Shown here piece by piece: positions 1 through 6,874 of a stretch of DNA of 28,469 nt; the stretch's first letter is position 1, and the number at the start of each line of letters is the position of its first letter. Both the position numbers and the translations under genes were made by a program. The notes below the pieces were generated by a model that was not told the DNA's origin, did not search any database, and saw nothing but the letters and a program-made list of their open reading frames with translations. The DNA is taken from NCBI GenBank assembly GCA_030426005.1, contig JAUHZM010000006.1, forward strand, positions 1 to 28,469, given 5' to 3'. Origin of the DNA: Gammaproteobacteria bacterium (GTDB taxonomy: Bacteria; Pseudomonadota; Gammaproteobacteria; Arenicellales; Arenicellaceae).

Positions 1-1072
1 TGCTAAAGCAACTCACGTTAATTCCCTCATCGAGCAAGCTCACAGTATAGCTTGAACTGTCGATGTCGCCACCAGCGTACCAGAGGGTTGGGCGGCCTTG
101 ATACTCGCCATGCACCAGACCGAATGCGTCATTCGCTTTGTCATGTTCAAACTGCCTAGTTTGCAGCATTATGCGCCAGAATGCCTCGCCCAACACGTCA
201 TGGTTGAGCACCTCTCGCTGCCAACGTAACCAGTCTGCCATTGAGGTCATGACACCACTACCCCCATAGTGCGGCGCATTGCGTCGAATTTGCACCCAGC
301 CCGTGCCCGGCTTCACGAATATCTTGCCCTTATTATTTAACTCATCAACCACCGCTTCAGATCGCTGGATGTATCCATTGGCGCGGTTGGCAATTATTTG
401 ACTAATGTCGTCATTGACCAATGATCGAGTCATTCCGAGCGGTTCAAAAATAAACTCATGTGCCAGTTGGCTGAATGGTCGGCCATACGCCTTTGCGGCA
501 ATTTCAGCGAGCAACATGTAATTGATATTCGAGTAATGCCACTCCTTACCTGGCGCATGCCGCAACTCTGACACAGAAAGGCTGGCGGAGATCGCATCCT
601 GCACCGAAAAATAGTGAAACGTTGCCCACGGCACGTTGTTTGGACGCTCGACCTCAGTATATTCCGTCAGCCCGCTGGTCATGTACACCAAGTGCTTAAT
701 CTGTAACGCGTCACTGTACTTCTCCGCCCCATCAACCCACGCCGAAACAGGGTCATCTAAGGACACTTTTTTATCGACTATTGCACGCGCTAACACCGCG
801 GCCGTGATTTGTTTTGACAAAGAAGCGATATGAAACACACTTTTTTCATCAATTTTCGCCGCGTGTTCAATATTGGCAGCGCCCGACGCCAGCACTAGCT
901 TAGTTTCTTGCGCAGAGGTAATTCCAAGTATGAAGCCGGGCTCATCGTTGCGTGCTGCTAACGGCACTTGCTGAGTAAATGCTGTTTCGACTCTCTGCCA
1001 ATCAACAGCTAGCGCTGTCTCGCACCCAATCAAAACACTGATCGTCAGAAAGGATATTAATCGCATCATCAT
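1..1072 (-). CDS. Serine hydrolase, beta-lactamase class C/PBP4* fold (partial, C-terminus beyond window)
   Basis: This reading frame opens with three consecutive ATG codons and runs off the left edge without a stop. The N-terminus is a hydrophobic export signal. It contains a lipobox-like LIGC around residue 17 and also a possible ALA signal peptidase I site, so lipoprotein or soluble periplasmic location is undecided. Beta-lactamase (PF00144) motifs are visible: SLSK at residues 84-87 (nucleophile Ser84, Lys87), TSGL at about 131, and YSN at 179-181. The place expected for the third H/K-x-G motif reads WYAGG, so the usual His or Lys seems replaced by Tyr. The family covers esterases, peptidases and beta-lactamases, so the substrate cannot be assigned and antibiotic resistance should not be inferred. 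It lies 8 bp downstream of a GNAT gene and is probably the last visible member of that co-directional run. Confidence 0.85.
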   Translation of the reverse strand, partial: MMMRLISFLTISVLIGCETALAVDWQRVETAFTQQVPLAARNDEPGFILGITSAQETKLVLASGAANIEHAAKIDEKSVFHIASLSKQITAAVLARAIVDKKVSLDDPVSAWVDGAEKYSDALQIKHLVYMTSGLTEYTEVERPNNVPWATFHYFSVQDAISASLSVSELRHAPGKEWHYSNINYMLLAEIAAKAYGRPFSQLAHEFIFEPLGMTRSLVNDDISQIIANRANGYIQRSEAVVDELNNKGKIFVKPGTGWVQIRRNAPHYGGSGVMTSMADWLRWQREVLNHDVLGEAFWRIMLQTRQFEHDKANDAFGLVHGEYQGRPTLWYAGGDIDSSSYTVSLLDEGINVSCFS

Positions 1073-1080
1073 TTATTGCT

Positions 1081-1557
1081 CTATGCGCTATTGCTTGTAG
1101 TGAAATTAAATTGAATAGTCGGCAGAAATCGGCCCGGAATGCTCTCGGATTCAGTTCGACCAACGACCACTGCCCCCATGGCGCAATAAAATGCTTCTGC
1201 ATTGGGGTCGCTTTGTGCTTCAACGTAATGGGCACCAAATTGCTTAGCGGTATTTAGAGCATGAGCTAATAAAGCACGACCTACACCAGCACCAATTTTG
1301 CTGGGGTCCACAAATAATGCGTCTAACACAACGACATCCTTTTCGATGTCTTCCAGCTTATAAAACCCGACAATCTCATCATGCTCTTCTGCCAGATAGC
1401 ACACCGCATTTGCAGCACTTATTTGCTCTGCCGTGTGCGACAGTTCATCCTTGCAGCTCGCCATAAATGCGTCATCGTACCCCCAATGTGCTTTGGAGCG
1501 AATTGCCAGCGCCGAAATCAGCTCTGCTTCCGATGGATCGACTTTTCGAATATTCAT
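1081..1557 (-). CDS. GNAT family N-acetyltransferase (first of two tandem)
   Basis: The 158-residue protein has a single GNAT domain. The acetyl-CoA binding motif A is seen as LFVDPSKIGAGVGRALLAHA at about residues 85-104, with the Gly-rich pyrophosphate loop GAGVG. It is followed by an alpha4-like segment AEAFYCAMGAVVVG that is typical of the fold. No feature identifies the acceptor, which could be a small molecule or an amine. It sits 16 bp downstream of a second GNAT gene and 8 bp upstream of the beta-lactamase-fold gene, which suggests co-transcription. The ribosome site is weak (AGGG almost touching the ATG), consistent with translational coupling. The two tandem GNATs differ clearly in sequence, so this is not a recent duplication. 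Confidence 0.82.
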   Translation of the reverse strand: MNIRKVDPSEAELISALAIRSKAHWGYDDAFMASCKDELSHTAEQISAANAVCYLAEEHDEIVGFYKLEDIEKDVVVLDALFVDPSKIGAGVGRALLAHALNTAKQFGAHYVEAQSDPNAEAFYCAMGAVVVGRTESESIPGRFLPTIQFNFTTSNSA

Positions 1558-1573
1558 ACCCTGATTGACGAAA

Positions 1574-2068
1574 CTATACTTCCTGTTCCAACTCCTTATA
1601 CATCACTAGGGCGTCTACGTAACCCAAATCCGGATGATTAAACGCGTTTGGTATTGTTCCGACCACATCAAAACCAAACTTCTGCCACAATCTGACCGCG
1701 ACCTCATTGCTAGACACCACAAAGTTAAACTGCATCGCAAGATAGCCAAGTTGTTTGGCAATCTGTTGTGAATGCGCACAAAGCTTGCCAGCAACGCCTT
1801 TGCCTCGTGCGACCGGTGAAACCATATACCCGCAATTACAGACATGGTCACCACCGCCAGCTTGATTGGTTTTCAGGTAATAGGTACCCAACACCTGATC
1901 GCCCTCGACGCAAATGAAAGTACGCCTTGGCAGCGCTAACCATACATGCTTCGCATCTTGTTCAGACATCGTTCGGTCGTATGCGTAAGTCTTGCCATCA
2001 CGCACAATTGGCTGAATGATCGACCACAGTTGTGGCCAGTCCGAGTCTAAGGCTGGGCGTATTTGCAT
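1574..2068 (-). CDS. GNAT family N-acetyltransferase (second of two tandem)
   Basis: The 164-residue protein is a complete single-domain GNAT acetyltransferase. The N-terminus (IRPALDSDWPQLWSIIQPIV) is the usual beta1/alpha1 opening. Motif A is VSPVARGKGVAGKLCAHS at about residues 86-103 with the acetyl-CoA phosphate loop RGKGVAGK. The C-terminal SSNEVAVRLWQKFGFDVVGT is a classical motif B and resembles phosphinothricin or amino-acid N-acetyltransferases. The acceptor is unknown. The start ATG lies 9 bp after the stop of the secreted-protein gene, with no good Shine-Dalgarno, so coupling is likely. Confidence 0.84.
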   Translation of the reverse strand: MQIRPALDSDWPQLWSIIQPIVRDGKTYAYDRTMSEQDAKHVWLALPRRTFICVEGDQVLGTYYLKTNQAGGGDHVCNCGYMVSPVARGKGVAGKLCAHSQQIAKQLGYLAMQFNFVVSSNEVAVRLWQKFGFDVVGTIPNAFNHPDLGYVDALVMYKELEQEV

Positions 2069-2077
2069 GGGTACATT

Positions 2078-3439
2078 CTACAGGCAAACAACGGCGGTTT
2101 TCTGCTTGGAATTCTTAATCACAAAACATTGATCATCGGACTCAGTTACCGGTGGCGCGACCACGGTTGGATCCAGAGAGTAAACTAGAATCAATGGCGA
2201 CTTGTTGTATTGTTGCAGCGTATCACCGGCTTGCAGAGACACAAATAGGCGTTGGTTTTGTGCGTCGTAAGCGGCACCCTTGAGGCGTGCTAGATTATTC
2301 ACGGTGTCTAGTTTGCCATATTCGTATGGTCGCACCTCACTTGCGACCATCTCACCACGCTTTACTTTGACCAGATCAGACACTTTCCACAACCAGTAAT
2401 GGTTGTAGTTGTCGTTGGCGTCATAACTGCAAGGACCGCCGCATAGGTTGCCGTTGTTCTGGGTAATCTTGTAGCCGATACCGGAATGGAAACCGCCTGC
2501 AAATCCCAACGTCATATACGTGCCAGTGCCAGGCACAATGAAGCCATAGGCAGCGCCACTAATCTCAGTCCACAAACGGTTACGTAGATCGTGGTTGTAT
2601 AGTATTGCTTTGAACGTCGTGGTCGACGAGTCATACATATTTTTATCATACAATGGATTTGAAATATTGAAATCCAGCACGGGTGTGGTCGCTACTGGTC
2701 CACCTGAGGCAGCCGAGGTTAGATCACTCGCAGTCAACACGTGCGCTGGCGGCCCAATCGACAGACGCGAGTTGATCGACCCATGTGCGTGACCCGCGAT
2801 AAAATCACCACCAAGTTCTGCTTGCCACTCAGTTGGGATGGGCGTAAACCAGCCAGCAGCGTGCGCCGCACCACCCAATTGGAATGGCCCAACTATCGCG
2901 GAGTCGGCTAGATTAGTTGGATCTTGAAATACCACGCTCGTGTCGGTTTCGCTGCCAGCGCCGTCATACCAGTTGATGTAGTTCACCACCAGCTTGTTGT
3001 CGACCAAGGCCATGCCGGTCACGCGAAAGTTTGAATCAATACCAGTCGGCGGCTGACCATCAGTATGAAAACCACGGAAATTTTGCAGCAATGTGGCCGT
3101 GGCATAGTCAGCTACGTTCGTTCCTGCCACTACCGTTGGAATCGCGAACTCGCCGATACCTTGGTGATAGTCATGACTGACGGTGTAGAGAGATTCATTC
3201 TCGGGGTTATAGGCAATCACACCCGGTGAGTAAGAATGAATGGCGTATTCATCGTCACCAAAGCGACTAGTCGGCAACCGGAAGCCGCCTTGGAGCTCTA
3301 AAGCCGCAATGCTGATTAAGGGCAAATCCTCTGTGCTGGTGGACAGAGCTGTGGCAGGCAGTGTGCTAAACAGCAAGTAACTAACGAAGATAAAAAGGAG
3401 TGTGGCGAGTCGGTAATTCTTCAAACGCAGGTACAACAT
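2078..3439 (-). CDS. Secreted protein of unknown function with C-terminal Cys-pair tail
   Basis: The 453-residue protein is not recognised. The first ~32 residues are a long signal peptide: charged start, hydrophobic LATLLFIFVSYLLF, then an ATALS cleavage-like site. The mature part is rich in Gly, Tyr, Asp and Asn, with short strands such as GVIAYNPENESLYTVSHD and RLKGAAYDAQNQRLFVSL. These look like blades of a propeller or NHL-type repeat protein, but no catalytic motif was found. There is one internal close Cys pair (NLCGGPCSYD, about residue 333). The protein ends in a short tail of the form CFVIK...VVCL with the last Cys next to the C-terminal Leu, which could be a disulfide-closed tail. 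It lies between the TonB-like gene (233 bp upstream) and the GNAT pair (9 bp downstream). Confidence 0.7.
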   Translation of the reverse strand: MLYLRLKNYRLATLLFIFVSYLLFSTLPATALSTSTEDLPLISIAALELQGGFRLPTSRFGDDEYAIHSYSPGVIAYNPENESLYTVSHDYHQGIGEFAIPTVVAGTNVADYATATLLQNFRGFHTDGQPPTGIDSNFRVTGMALVDNKLVVNYINWYDGAGSETDTSVVFQDPTNLADSAIVGPFQLGGAAHAAGWFTPIPTEWQAELGGDFIAGHAHGSINSRLSIGPPAHVLTASDLTSAASGGPVATTPVLDFNISNPLYDKNMYDSSTTTFKAILYNHDLRNRLWTEISGAAYGFIVPGTGTYMTLGFAGGFHSGIGYKITQNNGNLCGGPCSYDANDNYNHYWLWKVSDLVKVKRGEMVASEVRPYEYGKLDTVNNLARLKGAAYDAQNQRLFVSLQAGDTLQQYNKSPLILVYSLDPTVVAPPVTESDDQCFVIKNSKQKTAVVCL

Positions 3440-3619
3440 AGAACAACTTAGTAGGGTTTTGAAAATGCAAGAAAATAGGTTTTGTGCTCCGAACTATACC
3501 CGCGACAAGTGTCTAGATACAGACTAAATTTTTGACTCTGCGCTATGTTGTACGTTAAGCCAGTTTGACAATTTAGGGCACCACTTCGCCAAACCAAGAC
3601 AAAACCTAGTGCGCCTCGC

Positions 3620-3653
3620 TTTCCTCACCGCAGATCAAACGGCGATGAGGAAA
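3620..3653. repeat. Inverted repeat downstream of the tonB-like gene
   Basis: Perfect 8-bp arms TTTCCTCA (3620-3627) and TGAGGAAA (3646-3653) enclose a second short CCG/CGG pairing. It lies 20 bp after the stop of the tonB-like gene and upstream of the secreted-protein gene. On the minus strand no T-run follows it, so it is not a clear intrinsic terminator. It may be an mRNA 3'-end stabiliser or an operator. Confidence 0.4.
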
Positions 3654-3672
3654 ACAAGACGTATTTAAGTCA

Positions 3673-4269
3673 TCACTCTAATTCAAAACGAAACATATAC
3701 TGCTGACCAGCTGTCGCCACCGGTTTGCCGTTAACGGTCCGAGCGCGATAACGAAACTTTTGGATCGCGTTTAATGCAGCGCGGTCGAATAGAGTGCCCG
3801 GCTCTGATTCAATTATATAGGCATCAAATACCTCACCAGCAGGACTCACACTAAAACCAACCACCGCATACCCTTCGGTGCCGCTTGTAATCGCGCGCGC
3901 TGGATACACGGGTGGAAACCCCATCGCCATGGTTAGCTGATTTGATGCTGGAAGCTCGAGCGTGCCTTTTGGCGGTGGCGGCACGTCGACCCAGGTCGGC
4001 GTAATATCTTCGATATCCGCGTCTATCGGCCAATCTTTTTTTACTATCGGCGGAATGTCATCGATAAGCTCGGGCGGCTTCGGTTTAACATGACGCAGAA
4101 CGACCTCTGAATCCTCGGGTATGGGCGTAAAGCGCAATACTGGTGGCGTGTTAACGGGTAATAAAGCTGGACCATCGATGTGTACCAGTGAATACATGGC
4201 TGCTAACAAACCCAACGTAATAAATGTGGCATTTATAAAAGGCAAAGCAATCCTATGAAGTACCTGCAT
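3673..4269 (-). CDS. TonB-like energy transducer
   Basis: The 198-residue protein is laid out like TonB. An N-terminal membrane anchor spans about residues 9-28 (LPFINATFITLGLLAAMYSLV). A Pro-rich, charged periplasmic linker follows (KPKPPELIDDIPPIVKK, later VPPPPKG). The C-terminal TonB domain at about residues 115-198 shows PPVYPARAITSGTEGYAVVG and ends in FRYRARTVNGKP...QYMFRFELE. It would span the periplasm and pass ExbB/ExbD energy to outer-membrane receptors; no exbB or exbD is in the window. The start is well supported by GGAGG six bases upstream of the ATG. A 17-bp palindrome lies just ahead of that ribosome site. It follows the sigma/anti-sigma pair by 214 bp. Confidence 0.88.
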   Translation of the reverse strand: MQVLHRIALPFINATFITLGLLAAMYSLVHIDGPALLPVNTPPVLRFTPIPEDSEVVLRHVKPKPPELIDDIPPIVKKDWPIDADIEDITPTWVDVPPPPKGTLELPASNQLTMAMGFPPVYPARAITSGTEGYAVVGFSVSPAGEVFDAYIIESEPGTLFDRAALNAIQKFRYRARTVNGKPVATAGQQYMFRFELE

Positions 4270-4283
4270 GGAAACCTCCGTGG

Positions 4284-4300
4284 TGCCGGTTCAACCGGCA
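4284..4300 (-). promoter_or_regulatory. 17-bp palindrome immediately upstream of the tonB-like ribosome binding site
   Basis: The arms TGCCGGTT and AACCGGCA flank a single central base and are perfectly complementary. In the minus-strand mRNA this can fold into a six-pair CG-rich stem with a five-base loop, ending about five bases before the GGAGG of the tonB-like gene. It could be a protein operator or an RNA hairpin near the translation start. Which applies is inference. Confidence 0.45.
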
Positions 4301-4483
4301 AAGTTAATGGGAATTAGAGAAGCGGCGTGACTAAGCCGGGAGTAGACGGCGTCAGCCAGTGTCGACAGAACGTCGCTGGTCGAGTGCTTCGCGCGAGGCG
4401 AGTAGCAATAGCTCAAGTGTGCTGGGTAACTCGCAAGATAGACAACTTTCACGCAATCGTAGGTAGCGCTGCTGCGCGTCGTG

Positions 4484-5002
4484 TTAAGCGCCGCGCTGAA
4501 TCAATTGACTCATATCATGCAAGGCCAGCTGAACCTGTTCGGATGCTGCCTGGCGCTGTGATTGCAGATCAAATTGCATGGCAGCCAAGACAGTTTCGGT
4601 ATCCGGTAATGGGTAACTGGTCAATACATCATCAGACTGCGCGCTGTGGTTGAGTAGCGGCGGCTCAGACAGAGTCACCATCGAGCGGTCCACGTCGTCA
4701 GATGACTGCGTGTGCGTAGGTGTGCTTACGTTAATCGGTAGAGTTTGACCAGTCAGCGGCGCCTCGGGTGCAGTTGGTGTGACCCAGACACTCATGGCAA
4801 CCAGTAAGCCCACGGTCATCACCAATGCCAGACTCATTGCGGGCACCCAGGCATTACGACTCAAGAAGGCGGGTTTGGTGTGCTGTTTACTTGTGTATTG
4901 TTCCGCAGCAGCAAGAATCGTGCGATCTAACTCAGGACTCGCATTGGAATGCGTATTCTGATTCAGTAATCGGGTAAGTTCGTTTAGTTCACGCTCGGTC
5001 AT
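4484..5002 (-). CDS. Single-pass membrane protein, probable anti-sigma factor
   Basis: The 172-residue protein has a soluble N-terminal region of about 50 residues (MTERELNELTRLLNQN...), one transmembrane helix at about 52-74 (AWVPAMSLALVMTVGLLVAMSVWV) and a Thr/Ser/Pro-rich periplasmic tail. This architecture, and an ATGA overlap with the upstream ECF sigma gene, point to an anti-sigma factor that holds the sigma at the inner membrane. The zinc-binding HxxxCxxC anti-sigma motif is absent, so the family call rests mainly on context and topology. After the TAA stop the same frame stays open for 43 more codons; see findings. Confidence 0.65.
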   Translation of the reverse strand: MTERELNELTRLLNQNTHSNASPELDRTILAAAEQYTSKQHTKPAFLSRNAWVPAMSLALVMTVGLLVAMSVWVTPTAPEAPLTGQTLPINVSTPTHTQSSDDVDRSMVTLSEPPLLNHSAQSDDVLTSYPLPDTETVLAAMQFDLQSQRQAASEQVQLALHDMSQLIQRGA

Positions 5003-5562
5003 GATGTTACTCCTGCGGTCACACGCATACGCTGAGTTGCATAGCGCAATCGACTTTTAACCGTCTCTTGTTTGCTGTCCGTAATCGTCGCGATCTCGGC
5101 ATAACTGAACCCTGCCGAGCGCAACAGCAAGGCTTCTGTTTGTTCTTGTGGCAGCTCGTTGAGCTGCGCTAATAGCTGCTCTAAGTCCAGTGGTGAACTT
5201 GTGTCACCCGACGTTGCGCCGTCGCGGATTGAATGGATTGTTTCATCCAACTCGGTCATCAACTGCCGTTTGCTATACCCATGACTGCGCCAATAATCGA
5301 CCAGACGGTTATGGGCGATTCGAAACAGCCAAGTCCGAAACTTCGCAGACGCCTCGTAGGTCGACGCCGTTCGCACCACGGCCAGCCAGGTGTCCTGTAC
5401 CACCTCCTCGCATTCGGTATCAACATCACATTGACGACGCACGAACTGATACAAAGCGTGCTTATGTCGACCATACAGCTCTTCGAATGCGTGTAATTCA
5501 CCGCCCGCAAAACTTCGCATCAAGGCTTCGTCTCGCATCAATTTGGTGGTCCATCGCAGCAT
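4999..5562 (-). CDS. ECF-type RNA polymerase sigma factor
   Basis: The 187-residue protein has only regions 2 and 4, as in group-4 (ECF) sigma factors. Region 2 covers about residues 15-92 and shows HAFEELYGRHKHALYQFVRR, the core-binding EEVVQDTWLAVVR, and FRTWLFRIAHNRLVDYWR for -10 recognition. Region 4 (about 125-182) shows ALLLRSAGFSYAEIATITDS followed by KQETVKSRLRYA, the helix-turn-helix for the -35 element. It overlaps the putative anti-sigma by 4 bp, the usual arrangement for co-expression. The first ATG has a poor ribosome site and a second ATG lies eight codons in, so the exact start is uncertain. The target promoters are unknown. Confidence 0.92.
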   Translation of the reverse strand: MLRWTTKLMRDEALMRSFAGGELHAFEELYGRHKHALYQFVRRQCDVDTECEEVVQDTWLAVVRTASTYEASAKFRTWLFRIAHNRLVDYWRSHGYSKRQLMTELDETIHSIRDGATSGDTSSPLDLEQLLAQLNELPQEQTEALLLRSAGFSYAEIATITDSKQETVKSRLRYATQRMRVTAGVTS

Positions 5563-5991
5563 AGTTCGTCGCGTTTTGGTTGGTGGTTATTACTTTAATC
5601 GTAAGCCGCACAAAAAAGGGGTTAACACGGCGACTTTTTTTCGATCTTCATAAATACCTCACAGCAGCCCTACTTCGTGCACATCAAACACCCATTACTG
5701 TTGAGTAAAGTACCACCATGGAGACAGTGTGACACGGACGTCAACTCATCAGCCTTTCGATTAACCGCAACCGACCAGTTTATTCAAGCTTATGCTAGTG
5801 CGTTCCAGCTATTTTGAACCGGCTTCCTTACCGACTACCGGGATTCAGTTAAACCGATCATTCTGGTTGCTTGACTTAGTGGCGATCTACGCGTGGCAAT
5901 TACTTATCCTAATTCATCGCTACAAGCCCGCCTACACCGTCGGCAAACACCTATTATTGGCACAGCTTGGTGGCGTACATTCGTGATGCTG
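5563..5991. other. 429-bp intergenic stretch with no convincing gene
   Basis: It lies upstream of the sigma gene and downstream of ubiA, both on the minus strand. A 64-codon plus-strand frame at 5792-5986 has a hydrophobic stretch (FWLLDLVAIYAWQLLIL) but no Shine-Dalgarno and no recognisable family, so it is not called as a gene. A TTTTTT/AAAAAA-rich segment at about 5610-5645 upstream of the sigma start may hold its promoter; no clear -35/-10 pair was identified. Confidence 0.5.
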
Positions 5992-6840
5992 CTAGCTGGC
6001 CACCACCACGCCAACCCAGAGAACTGCACCGACCCAACCATTGTTTAAAAATGCTTGAAAGCACGGACCACGCTCACGATGCCGAATCAACCACTGCTGA
6101 TAGGCAAATAAGGCCGTCACTAAGACGATACTGATCATAAAACTCAAGGACAGTCCTTGCAGCCACATGATCAACAACCAGAGAAATAACACCACGACCT
6201 GCAAAATCCCGAGTATCTGGCGGTCGTACTCACCAAAGTAAATGGCCGAGGACTTCACACCAATTTTCAGGTCATCCTCGCGGTCCGACATCGCATACGC
6301 GGTATCGTAAACCAGCACCCATAGCATATTGCTTAGAATCAGTAACCAGAAAGTCAGGTCAAAGGGATGACCGCACGCCACATACACCATCGGAATGCCG
6401 AACGAGAACGCCACACCAAGCACCAACTGCGGGGCCTGGATCAATCGCTTCATAAAGGGGTACGCGATGGTGACCAACAACGCGGGGATCGACCATGGCC
6501 AAACAGAAGACGGCAACATCAATAGCAGGCCCAAAGCAACCAAGCCGAGCAGCACGAACAACCCTATGGCAGTGGTGACGGTCAAATCACCGGCGGCCAA
6601 GGGGCGCGATTCGGTCCGTGCAACTAACGGGTCGATCTTGCGATCCGCTATATCGTTGATCACACAGCCTGCGGAACGCATCACGATCACACCGGCGCAG
6701 AAAATCCAAAACAGGCGACCACTTGGTTCGCCCTCACTCGCAAACCACAAGGCAATCAACGTCGGCCACAGCAACAACAACCAACCAATCGGTTTATCAA
6801 ATCGCATCAAGGCGAGTAGGTGCGGTAACTTTTCCATCAT
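5992..6840 (-). CDS. ubiA: 4-hydroxybenzoate polyprenyltransferase
   Basis: UbiA attaches the polyprenyl tail to 4-hydroxybenzoate, the first membrane step of ubiquinone synthesis. The 282-residue protein has the family's usual length and a multi-helix membrane topology. Both Asp-rich motifs are present: INDIADRKIDPLVARTESRPLAAG at about residues 62-85 (NDxxD, binds the prenyl diphosphate with Mg2+) and YDTAYAMSDREDDLKIG at about 178-194. The opening LPHLLALMRFDKPIGWLLLLWP is the typical bacterial UbiA start. Two consecutive ATGs begin the frame. It follows recG by about 34 bp. The usual partner ubiC (chorismate lyase) is not in the window. Confidence 0.96.
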   Translation of the reverse strand: MMEKLPHLLALMRFDKPIGWLLLLWPTLIALWFASEGEPSGRLFWIFCAGVIVMRSAGCVINDIADRKIDPLVARTESRPLAAGDLTVTTAIGLFVLLGLVALGLLLMLPSSVWPWSIPALLVTIAYPFMKRLIQAPQLVLGVAFSFGIPMVYVACGHPFDLTFWLLILSNMLWVLVYDTAYAMSDREDDLKIGVKSSAIYFGEYDRQILGILQVVVLFLWLLIMWLQGLSLSFMISIVLVTALFAYQQWLIRHRERGPCFQAFLNNGWVGAVLWVGVVVAS

Positions 6841-6874
6841 ATTTCGTGCGGTTCGCCTGCCGCGGTGTCACCGC

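Noticed and set aside
1..1072. Beta-lactamase-fold gene considered as an antibiotic-resistance gene
   Set aside because: SxxK and YxN are shared by many esterases and peptidases, and the third motif is atypical; resistance cannot be inferred.
4327..4653. 108-codon plus-strand frame over the anti-sigma/tonB-like gap
   Set aside because: It overlaps the anti-sigma gene in antisense and its composition (Arg-rich, no domain) is not gene-like.
5792..5986. 64-codon plus-strand frame with a hydrophobic stretch in the sigma-ubiA gap
   Set aside because: No Shine-Dalgarno, promoter or recognisable family; short enough to arise by chance. Kept only as a note in the intergenic entry.
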